Below are positions 1 to 10,686 of a stretch of DNA of 64,000 bases, one piece after another. The notes under the pieces were generated by a model that was not told where the DNA came from, made no database searches, and saw nothing but the letters and a program-made list of their open reading frames with translations. The stretch spans positions 21,410 to 85,409 of the forward strand of contig CANMCF010000020.1 of the NCBI GenBank assembly GCA_947496215.1, given 5' to 3'. Positions within the stretch are counted from its first letter, which is position 1. Every line of letters begins with the position of its first letter. Position numbers and translations under genes: made by a program. The DNA is from an uncultured Bizionia sp. Its GTDB lineage: Bacteria > Bacteroidota > Bacteroidia > Flavobacteriales > Flavobacteriaceae.

Positions 1-82
1 CAGGGAAAAAAGCTAATAATTTCACTATTGCGATTGCAGGGAGTAAAGATAAAGCAACAATACGTTTTTTGTTTTTTAGCAT
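1..82 (-). CDS. 5' part of a CDS running off the window edge; DUF3810-like membrane protein (MLKNKKRIVALSLLPAIAIVKLLAFFP...)
   Basis: Reverse complement of 1..82 opens with ATG and stays open to the edge as a hydrophobic N-terminus; TACTTTTG-like element immediately upstream (87..94, minus). Family call from resemblance only. Confidence 0.55.
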   Translation of the reverse strand, partial: MLKNKKRIVALSLLPAIAIVKLLAFFP

Positions 83-373
83 ATTCCAAAAGTAAATAAA
101 AAATAAGAACATGATTCATCAAGAAATAAGATAAGTTATTTACTGTTCTTTCTGTTGGTTTCAATGAGGAATAAAAAAGCGGAAATGCTCAATCACAGGT
201 GAAGGATATAAGCTTTTTCAATCTGTTTTAAAAAGCAGATCTTTTTTTTAATATCAATTTGTACTTTTGCGATTCAGATTTATAGTCATAAATAGATATG
301 AGAAGAAAACTAAGAGACGGTTTTCTCATAACGATTTCAATGAACAAGAGTCATAAATTAAAAACAACAAACA

Positions 374-1834
374 ATGAATTCAGAAATAAGGGCTTTACAG
401 CCAGAACAACTTTGGAATAAATTTGCTGATTTAAACGCAGTACCTAGACCCTCGAAAAAGGAAGAGCGCGTCATAGCATTCATGAAGGACTTTGGTGGGA
501 AACTTGGGTTGGAAGTAGTAGAAGACGAAGTTGGCAACGTGATCATAAAGAAACCAGCGACCAAAGGAATGGAGGATAGGGTAACTATCGTAATGCAATC
601 GCATTTGGATATGGTACACCAAAAAAATGCAGATACCGATTTTGATTTTGATGCTCAAGGTATCGAGATGTACGTAGACGGAGATTGGGTACGTGCAAAA
701 GGCACTACCTTGGGAGCGGACAATGGGTTGGGAGTTGCTACGATCATGGCCATCTTGGAAAGCACGGAGATAGAGCACCCGGCAATAGAAGCGTTGTTTA
801 CCATTGATGAAGAAACAGGAATGACTGGAGCAATGGGCTTGAAGGGAGGCTTGTTGAAAGGAGGAATCCTTTTGAATTTGGATACGGAAGAAGATGATGA
901 AATAGGAGTAGGTTGCGCTGGCGGTATAGATGTTACTGCTACCAGAACCTATGAAGAAGAAGAAACCCCAGAATTCAAAATAGGTTATGCCATTACGGTT
1001 AAGGGATTGCAAGGAGGACATTCCGGTATGGATATTCATAAGGGATTGGGCAATGCCAACAAAATTATGAATCGTTTGTTGTTTGATGGTTTTGAAAATT
1101 TCGGATTGCGCATTTCAGAAATGGATGGGGGTAGTTTACGCAATGCCATTCCTAGGGAAAGTAAGGCAGTAGTAGCTATAGATGCTGTACATGAAGCAGC
1201 TTTTAACAATGAAATGAAGCAATTGGCAGATACCATTAAAAAGGAGTTGAAAACCATGGAGCCGGATTTGGATGTCGAAATCATAAAGACGGAAACACCA
1301 AATAGCATAATGGATCTGGGAGTACAAGAAGGTGTTACTCGAGCTTTGTACGCAGCGTTGAATGGCGTGTACAGAATGAGTGCGGACATAACGGACTTGG
1401 TAGAAACGTCCAACAACATCGCAAGGGTAATAATCAAAGAAGGAGCCATCAAAATTGGTTGTTTGACACGATCATCTGTGGAAAGTTCGAAAACGGATCT
1501 AGCAAATACATTGCGAGCTACTTTTGAATTGACGGGTTGTGAAGTGGAATGCTCAGGAGACTACCCAGGGTGGACACCAAATATGGATTCTGAAATATTG
1601 AAGGTATTAAGTAGCCTTTATGAGGAAATTAATGGAGAAAAAGCACATGTCGCGGCTTGCCATGCAGGTTTGGAGTGTGGTATCTTGGGGACTAATTATC
1701 CAGATATGGAAATGATTAGTTTTGGCCCAACGATAAAAGGGGCCCATTCTCCGGATGAGCGAGCAAGTATTACATCTGCTCAAAAATATTGGAAGTTTGT
1801 TTTGGAGATTCTAAGGAATATTCCAAAGAAGTAA
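374..1834 (+). CDS. pepD: Aminoacyl-histidine dipeptidase (M20 family, PepD)
   Basis: 486-aa ORF; motifs QSHLDMVHQKN, GADNGLGVA, DEETGMTGA, GGHSGMDIHKG. Confidence 0.93.
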   Translation: MNSEIRALQPEQLWNKFADLNAVPRPSKKEERVIAFMKDFGGKLGLEVVEDEVGNVIIKKPATKGMEDRVTIVMQSHLDMVHQKNADTDFDFDAQGIEMYVDGDWVRAKGTTLGADNGLGVATIMAILESTEIEHPAIEALFTIDEETGMTGAMGLKGGLLKGGILLNLDTEEDDEIGVGCAGGIDVTATRTYEEEETPEFKIGYAITVKGLQGGHSGMDIHKGLGNANKIMNRLLFDGFENFGLRISEMDGGSLRNAIPRESKAVVAIDAVHEAAFNNEMKQLADTIKKELKTMEPDLDVEIIKTETPNSIMDLGVQEGVTRALYAALNGVYRMSADITDLVETSNNIARVIIKEGAIKIGCLTRSSVESSKTDLANTLRATFELTGCEVECSGDYPGWTPNMDSEILKVLSSLYEEINGEKAHVAACHAGLECGILGTNYPDMEMISFGPTIKGAHSPDERASITSAQKYWKFVLEILRNIPKK

Positions 1835-1845
1835 TTAGAAAAGTG

Positions 1846-1884
1846 AAATAAAAAAGCCCTTCAATTTTGAAGGGCTTTTTTATT
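1846..1884. terminator. Bidirectional rho-independent terminator between pepD and the PPIase gene
   Basis: aaaaaagcccttcaattttgaagggctttttt: perfect stem with A and T tracts between convergent genes. Confidence 0.85.
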
Positions 1885-1905
1885 TCAAAAATGTATTGAG
1901 CTCAA

Positions 1906-3039
1906 TTATTTTTTTTCGATTTCTATGACATTCATATCGAATACCAAGTTCGAGTTGGCAGGAATCGGCCCATAGTCTCTATTTCCATATCCTAAGAACG
2001 AAGGAATGAATACACGTGCTTTGTCTCCTACATTCATATTAAGCAAAGCTTCTCTAAATCCTGGAGCCAAACGAGCTCTAGTGCTATACTGCATTGGGTA
2101 CGGCTTGTATTTTCCAGATTTTTCAGCGTTCTCGTCATATTTCCCATATTGCTTGGCTACATCTGCCATATTTGTGTCAAACAATGTCCCATCTTCTAAA
2201 TAACCAGCGTAATCAACCAACACTCTATCTTGTGCAGTTGGTGTTATCGTAGAGCCATCTTGAGTCATTATCATAACCACACCGGAGGCTAAACGATTTA
2301 CATTGCCTTTTAAGCTTTCGTTGTCTTTTACGAATTTGTCCTTCGCTTTTTCCAATAACTCTTCAGCTTTCTTTTTCTCAGCTTCCAATTCAACAAAATA
2401 GTTGTCAAATACTTTTGGAGCATCGAATTTTTTTGCTTCACCTCCTTTTCTGATGATGTTCAAAGTTTCGATTATTACATCTTCATTTGGTTTGTCTCTT
2501 GTCGTCTTTACATTGGAAATGCTATCTTGTACGTCCAACCCTATGATCAATTCACCAAAAACGGTATGTTTTGGATCTAGGTTGGGAGTAGCTACTTCTG
2601 TAATGAAAAATTGGGATCCATTGGTCGCAGGGCCAGAATTAGCCATAGACAATATACCTGGTTTACTATGCTTTGCTTCGTTGATTTCATCCTTGAATCT
2701 ATACCCCGGGTTTCCAGCACCAGTAGCGCTAGGATCCCCACCTTGAATCATGAATTTGTTGATGACACGGTGAAATGTTGTGCCATTGTAAAACTTCTTA
2801 CCGGTAAACGCAGTATCTACCTTGGTATTGGTACCCTCAGCTAATGATACGAAATTCGCAACGGTAACAGGAGCTTTTTCAAAATTCAATTTAGCTACCA
2901 TCGTGCCCTTGTTGGTAACGAATTCTGCATATAGTCCATCTTCCAGATCTGGGTATTTGTTATCTTGACAAGATGCGGTGCCAAGGGAAACTAATAATGC
3001 AATAATGAAAATTTTCATAGAGTGTTTTAATTTGTTCAT
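1906..3039 (-). CDS. Lipoprotein peptidyl-prolyl isomerase with cyclophilin and FKBP domains
   Basis: N-terminal lipobox (..GTASCQD), cyclophilin motifs (FHRVINKFMIQGGDP, GSQFFIT), C-terminal FKBP motifs (VLVDYAGYLEDGTLFDTN, FLGYGNRDYGPIPANSNLVFDMNVIEI). Confidence 0.88.
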   Translation of the reverse strand: MNKLKHSMKIFIIALLVSLGTASCQDNKYPDLEDGLYAEFVTNKGTMVAKLNFEKAPVTVANFVSLAEGTNTKVDTAFTGKKFYNGTTFHRVINKFMIQGGDPSATGAGNPGYRFKDEINEAKHSKPGILSMANSGPATNGSQFFITEVATPNLDPKHTVFGELIIGLDVQDSISNVKTTRDKPNEDVIIETLNIIRKGGEAKKFDAPKVFDNYFVELEAEKKKAEELLEKAKDKFVKDNESLKGNVNRLASGVVMIMTQDGSTITPTAQDRVLVDYAGYLEDGTLFDTNMADVAKQYGKYDENAEKSGKYKPYPMQYSTRARLAPGFREALLNMNVGDKARVFIPSFLGYGNRDYGPIPANSNLVFDMNVIEIEKK

Positions 3040-3049
3040 TGTATTAATT

Positions 3050-3589
3050 TTACTTTTGAGTTATTGAGTTTACAGTTACTTTGCTAATGATGGGAGTGTT
3101 CGTGCCAATTTTATTTTCATCACCATAATAGCCATAGGCCTTTTGTGAGGGGAAAATAAAAGTAACGGTCTCTCCAGCTTTCATTAGTTTCAAGCCTTCT
3201 CGTAAACCTGTAAATAGTTCTTCTTTGTCCATTGCGTAGTTACGCGTCTTCAGTTGTTCTTTTGTATAAATGACGTTTCCATTCAAATCCGATATGCTAT
3301 GGTCGAAATTGACGATGTCTCCAAAAACAGGTGTCTTTAGACTATCTGTATCCATCTTTACTTGATAAGCATACCAAAAACCAGTTTCTGAGGCAATGTA
3401 CTTGTCTTTTGTGGACTTGGCAATAAGGGTACTGATGGTTTTCTTCTCGTTTTCATATAGCTTTTTGTTACGAGCAATGGATTCATTGAAAAAAGATCCA
3501 GATTTCACCGTTACCGGCTTGCGTGCTTCTGGAGTCATGCAACCAATGAAAAAAAGCATCATAAGGCATATTGGGGCTAGTCTATACAT
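3050..3589 (-). CDS. gldI: Gliding motility-associated FKBP-type PPIase GldI-like lipoprotein
   Basis: Lipoprotein signal (MLFFIGCMTPEARKP) plus FKBP-like C-terminus (GLREGLKLMKAGETVTFIFPSQKAYGYYGDENKIGTNTPIISKV). Confidence 0.8.
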   Translation of the reverse strand: MYRLAPICLMMLFFIGCMTPEARKPVTVKSGSFFNESIARNKKLYENEKKTISTLIAKSTKDKYIASETGFWYAYQVKMDTDSLKTPVFGDIVNFDHSISDLNGNVIYTKEQLKTRNYAMDKEELFTGLREGLKLMKAGETVTFIFPSQKAYGYYGDENKIGTNTPIISKVTVNSITQK

Positions 3590-4601
3590 TGTTTAAGGCA
3601 TTGTTATATTGTGGTAATATACTAATAAATTTTTCAACTGTGTGGCTTAGGGACGTGTTGCTTTTTCCCCCTGCAGCGTTGGTATGTCCACCTCCTTCGA
3701 AATGAGAACGAGATAACTCATTTACAGAGAAATCTCCTTTGGAACGTAACGATATCTTTATGATTTTATTTTGTCTGTCCTCAATAAAGATGGCAGCCAA
3801 TACTATATTGTTCAAAGACAATGCATAATTGACGAAACCTTCTGTATCTCCTTTTTTGTAATCTAATTGCTGCAATTCATTTTGAGACAATGTGATGTAT
3901 GCTGTTCGAGATTGGGGCAAAACTTTCAAGTTGCTTAATGCACAGCCCAACAATTGCAATCTGTTATAGCTATTGGTGTCATATACATTGTTGTGTATTT
4001 GTGTGTTGTCTGCTCCTTTTTCTATCAACTGGGCAATGATCCTATGGGTTGTGCTCGTTGTGGATCTGTATCTGAAGGAACCAGTGTCCGTCATTATACC
4101 AACATAGAGGCAAGTTGCCAAATCTTTGTCTATGTGGTGCAATGCATCTAATTTTTCTAAGAAATGATATACCATTTCACAGGTGGAACTCATTGTAACG
4201 TCACTAAACATGTAATCGGGATAGCCATCCGGTTGTTGGTGGTGGTCTATCATTATTTTTATGGCTTTGCTGTTAGCCAATACATCTTCCATGTTTCCAG
4301 TTCTATGGAAGGCGTTAAAATCCAAGGTGAACATAATGTCTGCGTCATTTATGAGAGTTTCACTTTCTACTTGTTGTGTCTCATATTTTAAAATGGAGTC
4401 TTGCTTTGGTATCCATTTCAAGAAATCAGGAAAGTCATTGGGGGCTATTATTACGGCATTATGATCAAGTTTTAAAAGATAATGCAATAACCCAAGTGTA
4501 GATCCTATGGCATCACCATCTGGGTTTTTATGGGGGATTATCACGATGTTCTTTTGTGTGGAAAGTAAATCTTTTATCTCTAAAATGTCTTGTGTACTCA
4601 T
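3582..4601 (-). CDS. DHH/DHHA1 phosphoesterase (NrnA-like oligoribonuclease/pAp phosphatase)
   Basis: HKNPDGDAIGSTLGL, DHHQQPDGYPDY and C-terminal GGGHTNAAGG motifs. Confidence 0.9.
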   Translation of the reverse strand: MSTQDILEIKDLLSTQKNIVIIPHKNPDGDAIGSTLGLLHYLLKLDHNAVIIAPNDFPDFLKWIPKQDSILKYETQQVESETLINDADIMFTLDFNAFHRTGNMEDVLANSKAIKIMIDHHQQPDGYPDYMFSDVTMSSTCEMVYHFLEKLDALHHIDKDLATCLYVGIMTDTGSFRYRSTTSTTHRIIAQLIEKGADNTQIHNNVYDTNSYNRLQLLGCALSNLKVLPQSRTAYITLSQNELQQLDYKKGDTEGFVNYALSLNNIVLAAIFIEDRQNKIIKISLRSKGDFSVNELSRSHFEGGGHTNAAGGKSNTSLSHTVEKFISILPQYNNALNNV

Positions 4602-4660
4602 AGGCGACGAAGATACAATTTTTTAATATTGGATTATATGAGTAATTTAAAGAAAAACAT

Positions 4661-4668
4661 TACTTTTG
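4661..4668 (+). promoter_or_regulatory. Bacteroidota-type -7 element TACTTTTG upstream of ndk
   Basis: Matches TAnnTTTG, about 100 nt before the ndk start in a non-coding gap. Confidence 0.45.
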
Positions 4669-4767
4669 CGCAAACTTATAAAACAGGTAGACAACATAAT
4701 GATTTCTTGTGTTGTTTTTAGTTTTATCTTAAATACAAATATTAATATTAGAACAAAATAGAAAGAA

Positions 4768-5187
4768 ATGGCAACAAATAGAACTTTTACGATGCTTAAG
4801 CCTGATTCAGTTGAAAAAGGTCACATAGGTGCAATATTGGAGAAAATCAATGCATCGGGATTTAGAATCGTAGCAATGAAATTAACGCAAATGACCAAGT
4901 CGGATGCTGAGACTTTTTACGAAATTCATAAAGAGAGACCGTTTTTTGGAGAATTGGTAGAATATATGACTCGTGGACCTATCGTTGCAGCAATTTTGGA
5001 AAAGGAAAATGCAGTTGAAGATTTTAGAACTTTAATAGGGGCAACAAACCCAGCAGATGCAGCAGAAGGAACAATTCGTAAGTTATATGCGGCATCCATA
5101 GGAGAAAATGCAGTACATGGTAGCGATAGTGATGAAAATGCAGCTATTGAAGGAGCTTTCCATTTTTCAGGAAGAGAGATGTTTTAA
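4768..5187 (+). CDS. ndk: Nucleoside diphosphate kinase
   Basis: 139 aa; [30 protein letters not shown] active-site motif. Confidence 0.97.
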   Translation: MATNRTFTMLKPDSVEKGHIGAILEKINASGFRIVAMKLTQMTKSDAETFYEIHKERPFFGELVEYMTRGPIVAAILEKENAVEDFRTLIGATNPADAAEGTIRKLYAASIGENAVHGSDSDENAAIEGAFHFSGREMF

Positions 5188-5229
5188 TGAAATCACATAT
5201 TATTTAGTAAAATCACGTACTATTTTATA

Positions 5230-5270
5230 TTAAAAAACCTGAATTTTAACGAGTTCAGGTTTTTTTTATG
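5230..5270 (+). terminator. Rho-independent terminator after ndk
   Basis: aaaaaacctgaattttaacgagttcaggttttttt stem-loop with T tract. Confidence 0.8.
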
Positions 5271-5310
5271 TAAGATAATCCCCTATTTTAGCGCAACTTT
5301 AACTTTTACA

Positions 5311-7872
5311 GTGATGAAAAAAATCCATTTATTATCGTTTTGCGCTTTGCTTTCGGGCAGTTTTCTATTTGCGCAAAACCAACAAAGATCAATTTCTGAA
5401 TTTCAGAAGAAGACTCAAGCCAAGGTGACCGTAAACGGGAACTATGGTATTGCCGAATTTGTTAGGTTTCCCTCAAACAATGCTTTAAAGATCGAAGGAA
5501 ATACTTTGTATGACAAAGCAACTAATTTCTTAGATGCAAACAAGTCCATATATGGTATAGACGATTCAACGGACAAGTTTACCGTTAAAAAAGAGGAAAC
5601 GGACAATTACGGATTAAAGAACATTCTCATACAACAAGAGTACAACGGAGTGCCAGTATATGATGGTAAATTACGTTTTCATTTCAATCGTGAAGATGAT
5701 TTGACCTCTGTAAACGGTAACTACATTCCTAACATCAAGATAAATTCAGTGCCTACATTGAGTAAGGCTGAAGCCAATGCGATTGCTATCGAAACGATAG
5801 GAAATCAAGATTTGAATTTTTCAGGAGATGCATTGTTGGCACATGAAAGCACATTGTATGTATTCCCAAAAGGATTGGCACAAGGTTTCTTGGGAGCGAA
5901 TTACTTGGTTTATGAAGTGGAAGTTAGAAATAACAGGGATGTAAGAGAATTTGTATTTGTAAACGCCCAAGATGGTTCGATAGTAGAGCAATTTACAGGA
6001 ATGGCCCATGCTTTGGATCGTATCGTCTACGAAGGCAATACAAGTACCATTGTTTGGCAAGAAGGAGATGCTTTCCCAGGAACATTGACAATTTGGCAAC
6101 AAAATGAAGTTGTAGCCTCTGAGGATACATACAACTTTTTCAACAACGCTTTTGGATTTACGTCATACGATGGAGCCGATGCACAAATGAGAACGGTAAA
6201 CAATGATCCAGGCATATCTTGTCCAAATGCAAATTGGAATGGTTCTACAGCCAATTACTGTAATGGAACAGCTACAGATGATGTTATTGGACATGAGTGG
6301 GGGCACGCCTACACTCAATTTACATGTGGGTTGATCTATCAGTGGCAATCTGGGGCAATCAATGAATCACTTTCGGATATTTGGGGTGAGACAATAGATT
6401 TGTTGAACAACTATGAAGATGCTGACGATGACAATTCATTGAGAACGGCATGTAACAGTTCTGATCGTTGGATGATGGGAGAGGATGCTACTGCCTTCGG
6501 TGGTGCCATTAGAGATATGTGGAGTCCTCCTTGTAAGGGGCACCCAGGGAAAGTAACAGATGGACAATACCACTGTGCTACGTCTGATTCAGGAGGAGTA
6601 CATATAAATTCTGGAATACCAAATCACGCTTATGCGTTGTTGGTAGATGGAGGAAATTACAATGGACAAGTTGTAAATGCATTAGGATTTACAAAAGCGG
6701 CGCATATATTTTGGAGAGCACAAAGTCAATACCTTACAGCAACAAGTGATTTCTCTGCGTTGGCTGATGCTTTAGAAGCTGCAGCAACGGATCTAGTTGG
6801 AGTGAACTTGGAAGGTTTGTCTACAGAAGCAGCGGCAGGGCCTTCAGGTGAGATGATTACCAATGCGGATTTGGCAGATGTTACTGCTGCAATTTTAGCC
6901 GTGGAACTTAGGATTAATCCTGATGCTTGTGGATTTACACCAATTTTAACAGCCATAGCAGATCTATGTGATCCATCTACTGACAACCCGGTATACTTCG
7001 AAGATTGGGAGTCTGGAACAGATGGATGGGCATTGGAAGAATTACCAGAGAATGCAAGCACTTGGGAGTCTAGAAACTGGGCTCTTGATAATACATTGCC
7101 TGCAAGTAGAGTGGGAAGTGCCATGTTTGGAACGGATCCTATAAATGGGAATTGTACAAGTGATTTGGAAAATGGAATAATACGTTTGGAAAGCCCAGTT
7201 ATTACAATGCCTAACTTTGCTCAAGGAAACTACGAGATGGCTTTTAACCATTATGTGGCTACAGAGTTTGAGTGGGATGGAGGTAACATCAAAGCTAGAG
7301 TAGATGGAGGTATATGGAGTATCTTACCAGCATCTGCTTTTACTTCAAATCCATACAATGCAACATTGAAAAGTCAAGCTGCTGATGGAAATGACAACCC
7401 TATGGAAAATCAACCAGCTTTTTCTGGTACAGATGGAGGGTCACTTACAAGTAGCTGGGGAACCAGTGTCATAGATTTGTCTGCCATTGGTGTTGGAGCC
7501 AATTCAACTGTTCAATTTAGGTTTGAAGTTGGAACTGACGGATGTAATGGAAATGATGGATGGTACATTGATGAGATTATGGTTTATAACTGTCAGTACG
7601 TATTATCAGTTTCAGAATTTGATCAGATCGATAACCTTGTCAAAGTATATCCTAACCCATCCAATGGTATTTTCAACATAGAAAAAATCAACAGTGTAGA
7701 TTTGGATAAAGCTGAGATCTATGATATCAATGGACGTTTTATCAAATCTTTGGATTTGTCAAACATGACTAGCACAAAAGCAATTGATTTGTCTGAAGCA
7801 GCATCTGGAATGTATTTTATGACGATCACATCTAAAGATGCAAAAGGAGTCGTAAAGCTAATCAAGCAATAA
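5311..7872 (+). CDS. Secreted M4 (thermolysin-like) metallopeptidase with C-terminal T9SS sorting domain
   Basis: Signal peptide, FTP-like propeptide, DDVIGHEWGHAYTQF (HExxH), NESLSDIWGE, C-terminal VYPNPSNGIFNIEK...GMYFMTITSKDAKGVVKLIKQ typical of type A T9SS sorting domains. Confidence 0.93.
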   Translation: MMKKIHLLSFCALLSGSFLFAQNQQRSISEFQKKTQAKVTVNGNYGIAEFVRFPSNNALKIEGNTLYDKATNFLDANKSIYGIDDSTDKFTVKKEETDNYGLKNILIQQEYNGVPVYDGKLRFHFNREDDLTSVNGNYIPNIKINSVPTLSKAEANAIAIETIGNQDLNFSGDALLAHESTLYVFPKGLAQGFLGANYLVYEVEVRNNRDVREFVFVNAQDGSIVEQFTGMAHALDRIVYEGNTSTIVWQEGDAFPGTLTIWQQNEVVASEDTYNFFNNAFGFTSYDGADAQMRTVNNDPGISCPNANWNGSTANYCNGTATDDVIGHEWGHAYTQFTCGLIYQWQSGAINESLSDIWGETIDLLNNYEDADDDNSLRTACNSSDRWMMGEDATAFGGAIRDMWSPPCKGHPGKVTDGQYHCATSDSGGVHINSGIPNHAYALLVDGGNYNGQVVNALGFTKAAHIFWRAQSQYLTATSDFSALADALEAAATDLVGVNLEGLSTEAAAGPSGEMITNADLADVTAAILAVELRINPDACGFTPILTAIADLCDPSTDNPVYFEDWESGTDGWALEELPENASTWESRNWALDNTLPASRVGSAMFGTDPINGNCTSDLENGIIRLESPVITMPNFAQGNYEMAFNHYVATEFEWDGGNIKARVDGGIWSILPASAFTSNPYNATLKSQAADGNDNPMENQPAFSGTDGGSLTSSWGTSVIDLSAIGVGANSTVQFRFEVGTDGCNGNDGWYIDEIMVYNCQYVLSVSEFDQIDNLVKVYPNPSNGIFNIEKINSVDLDKAEIYDINGRFIKSLDLSNMTSTKAIDLSEAASGMYFMTITSKDAKGVVKLIKQ

Positions 7873-7903
7873 AAAGCAATAGGAGGAAACCTCCTTTGAA
7901 GTA

Positions 7904-7944
7904 TCGAAGAGCAACAATATGCAATATTGTTGCTCTTTTTTTGT
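7904..7944 (+). terminator. Terminator after M4 peptidase
   Basis: agagcaacaatatgcaatattgttgctcttttttt perfect hairpin with T tract. Confidence 0.85.
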
Positions 7945-8077
7945 ACACTTGTCTAGGGTATGGTTGTTGTTCTACACCAGCTTGAGGATTGGTCTTTACT
8001 TGAATTTTGGATGTTGAGTTGGCTCTTGGGGATGAATTGAGGTTAATTGAGGAATGAATGATGAGAATAAAGTAAAA

Positions 8078-8110
8078 AGAAAGGCCTATACAATTTGTAT
8101 AGGCCTTAAC
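8078..8110. terminator. Hairpin downstream of the first csp gene
   Basis: aaggcctatacaatttgtataggcctt perfect stem beyond the minus-strand csp stop. Confidence 0.65.
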
Positions 8111-8139
8111 TTCAAAAAGTTTAATAGATATATATATGA

Positions 8140-8331
8140 TTATACCACTTTTACATTTACTGCGTTTAATCCTTTTTTACCTTCTTGCAAATCGAACTCA
8201 ACTTCGTCGCCTTCACGAACCTCGTCAATTAAACCCGAAATGTGAACAAAATGGTCTTTGTCTACACCTTCTTCTGTGATGAAACCAAATCCTTTAGTGT
8301 CATTGAAGAATTTTACTGTGCCTTTACTCAT
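8140..8331 (-). CDS. Cold-shock domain protein
   Basis: MSKGTVKFFNDTKGFGFITEEGVDKDHFVHISGL; start taken at MSKG, not at the longer ORF start. Confidence 0.95.
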   Translation of the reverse strand: MSKGTVKFFNDTKGFGFITEEGVDKDHFVHISGLIDEVREGDEVEFDLQEGKKGLNAVNVKVV

Positions 8332-8415
8332 TGTAATAAATTTTAAATTAATTATTGGCAAATATAGGTGCAATAATTAACAAAATGGTAGTATGTATCA
8401 ATTAATTAAGAAAAT

Positions 8416-8450
8416 AAAAAAAGCCTATCAAGTTTTGATAGGCTAGTTTT
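8416..8450 (-). terminator. Hairpin downstream of the second csp gene
   Basis: aaaaaaagcctatcaagttttgataggct: stem followed on the minus strand by a T tract. Confidence 0.75.
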
Positions 8451-8478
8451 GTAAATAGTTAAATAGAATATATGTGAA

Positions 8479-8670
8479 TTATACTACTTTTACGTTTACT
8501 GCATTCATACCTTTTCTACCTTCTTGAAGGTCGAATTCAACTGTGTCTCCTTCACGAACTTCGTCAATTAAACCAGAAATGTGTACGAAATGGTCTTTGT
8601 CTGATCCTTCTTCTGTTATAAAACCGAAACCTTTGGAATCATTGAAAAATTTTACTGTACCTTGAGCCAT
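8479..8670 (-). CDS. Cold-shock domain protein (paralogue of adjacent csp)
   Basis: MAQGTVKFFNDSKGFGFITEEGSDKDHFVHISGL; nearly identical to the neighbour. Confidence 0.95.
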   Translation of the reverse strand: MAQGTVKFFNDSKGFGFITEEGSDKDHFVHISGLIDEVREGDTVEFDLQEGRKGMNAVNVKVV

Positions 8671-8789
8671 TTTAAAAAAATTTAAATTTATTGAACCCAA
8701 ATATAGCATAATATTCTAACAAATTGTTTTTTTATTTCGTTATTTTCACAAAGAATGAAATAAGAATAAGGAAGATTAAAATGAAAGAC

Positions 8790-9086
8790 TTATTGAAGCA
8801 CTATTTTTTTAATGATCTCTTTTCCAAGCTCTTCATTGAGCATTCGCATTATTTTTTCCTTACCGTAGCTTAGTTCTTCCCTTAAAACACTAGAGCTCAG
8901 TTTTACATACAATGTTTCATTTTTCAACTCAATGGCTGTGGTATAGTTGTTTACTCCATTTCCCATCAAGGCAGCCCATGCGTCACGAACATTAACCTTG
9001 TCCAAACCTTTTTCCAGCTTGTTGGTTTCGACAAAGTCTTTTAGCACATCAGATATGCTCGATAAGTTGTTGTTCCGTTTGGCCAT
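8790..9086 (-). CDS. DUF721 (DciA-like) family protein
   Basis: 98 aa with VRDAWAALMGNGVNNYTTAIELKNETLYVKLSSSVLREELSYGKEKIM; located next to recF. Confidence 0.8.
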   Translation of the reverse strand: MAKRNNNLSSISDVLKDFVETNKLEKGLDKVNVRDAWAALMGNGVNNYTTAIELKNETLYVKLSSSVLREELSYGKEKIMRMLNEELGKEIIKKIVLQ

Positions 9087-9092
9087 TGTATT

Positions 9093-9515
9093 TTACTGGG
9101 TGTTAATGTGGGAATGTCTTTTGTACAAATATACATCGTTATTTTGGTTTACGACTTTCAATTGTTGCTTGGAAGCTGACAAAATGGTTTCCTTCCATGT
9201 CGAATATGGTGTTTTGTAGTAGGCATTCAAACTATCGTTTTCTATTTTCAAGTGAAGTAACTCTGCGTCATTGGATGTCTCATAGGATCCATCGAAAAGA
9301 GGCTTTAGTTTTTTTCTGAAGCCCTGCAGGCTATCATTGATGCTGATGTAGTCTATCGTTTGGTTTACGTAATAACCCCGAGTGGTACCATTTGCAAGTG
9401 TCACACTTTCAATTTCCCAATACCCATCAATGTGAGGAATGAATGTTTCTGGGTTTCTGGAACAGCTACCTAGAAACAATGATAGTAACAAGGTGTATGT
9501 GAGTTGTTTCATCAT
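9093..9515 (-). CDS. Lipocalin-like lipoprotein
   Basis: Lipobox LFLGSCS followed by a [13 protein letters not shown]...-type lipocalin-like sequence. Confidence 0.6.
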   Translation of the reverse strand: MMKQLTYTLLLSLFLGSCSRNPETFIPHIDGYWEIESVTLANGTTRGYYVNQTIDYISINDSLQGFRKKLKPLFDGSYETSNDAELLHLKIENDSLNAYYKTPYSTWKETILSASKQQLKVVNQNNDVYLYKRHSHINTQ

Positions 9516-10591
9516 AAATTAAAGATTTCATAAGATTGGTGTACTTGCTTTACTGCCTTTTCTGTTCTTTCCGCATGGGTATCGCTAATAAACAATTGGC
9601 CGAAGTTTTCATTGTCCACAAGCTTTATTATTTGAGCGACCCGTTGTTCATCCAATTTATCGAAGATGTCATCTAACAATAAAATTGGATTGACACCACT
9701 TTGCTGCTTTATAAAATCGAATTGAGCTAATTTCAATGCAACCAAGAACGATTTTTGTTGCCCTTGGCTCCCAAATTTTTTAATGGGATATTCCTCGATG
9801 TTAAATTGTAAATCGTCTTTGTGTATTCCAACACTGGTGTAGTTCAAAGCTTTGTCTTTGTTTATGGCTTGTATGAGCAATGTATTTAGATCTGTGGAGA
9901 ACAAGTCGCTCTTGTATACCAGATCGACATTTTCCTTGCTGTTGCTTATGGCATCATAGCGTGACTTGAATATGGGGATGAATTCTTGCAAGAAGGCATC
10001 ACGCTTTTCAAAGATGCGAGTTCCGAAATCGGATAATTGTCCATTGTAGACCTCGAGAGTATCGTTGTTGAATGTGTTGTTCAATGCAAAATACTTTAAA
10101 AGTGAATTGCGTTGAGCTAAGATCTTATTGTATTTGATCAAGTCCGTTAGATATGTCTTGTCACTTTGGGAGATTACATTGTCTATGAATTTTCTACGTA
10201 TGTCACTACCTTCGCTTATCAAGTCTCGATCGGCAGGAGAGATTATCACCAAGGGGAGAAAACCAATGTGTTCGCTAAATTTGTCATAGGCCTTGCTATT
10301 GCGTTTTATGACCTTTTTTTGACCTCGCTTGAGGCTGACTACGATTTTTTCGGTTTTACTACTCTTTTCATAATCCCCATTGATTACAAAAAAATCTTCA
10401 TTGTGTCTTATGTTTTGCGAAGCTATGGGGTTGAAATAGCTTTTACCGAACGATAAATGGTAGATGGCATCTAAAATATTCGTCTTACCTACGCCATTGT
10501 TGCCAACAAAGCAATTTATGGTATCGTTGAAGGTAAAAGATCTACTATCGAAGTTTTTATAGTTCAGTAAAGAAAGTGACTTTAAAATCAT
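9512..10591 (-). CDS. recF: DNA replication/repair protein RecF
   Basis: [74 protein letters not shown]. Confidence 0.95.
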   Translation of the reverse strand: MILKSLSLLNYKNFDSRSFTFNDTINCFVGNNGVGKTNILDAIYHLSFGKSYFNPIASQNIRHNEDFFVINGDYEKSSKTEKIVVSLKRGQKKVIKRNSKAYDKFSEHIGFLPLVIISPADRDLISEGSDIRRKFIDNVISQSDKTYLTDLIKYNKILAQRNSLLKYFALNNTFNNDTLEVYNGQLSDFGTRIFEKRDAFLQEFIPIFKSRYDAISNSKENVDLVYKSDLFSTDLNTLLIQAINKDKALNYTSVGIHKDDLQFNIEEYPIKKFGSQGQQKSFLVALKLAQFDFIKQQSGVNPILLLDDIFDKLDEQRVAQIIKLVDNENFGQLFISDTHAERTEKAVKQVHQSYEIFNL

Positions 10592-10686
10592 AGGTAATCA
10601 ACAGAAAAGCAATCTAAGTTTTGCCAGTTATAAACAAGACTTGCAAAATAACAAATAAATTACCTTTTATATATGGATAAAAATTT

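Noticed and set aside
431-1039. 202-aa antisense ORF inside pepD
   Set aside because: Composition is reverse-strand shadow of a clear M20 peptidase; no motif or promoter support.
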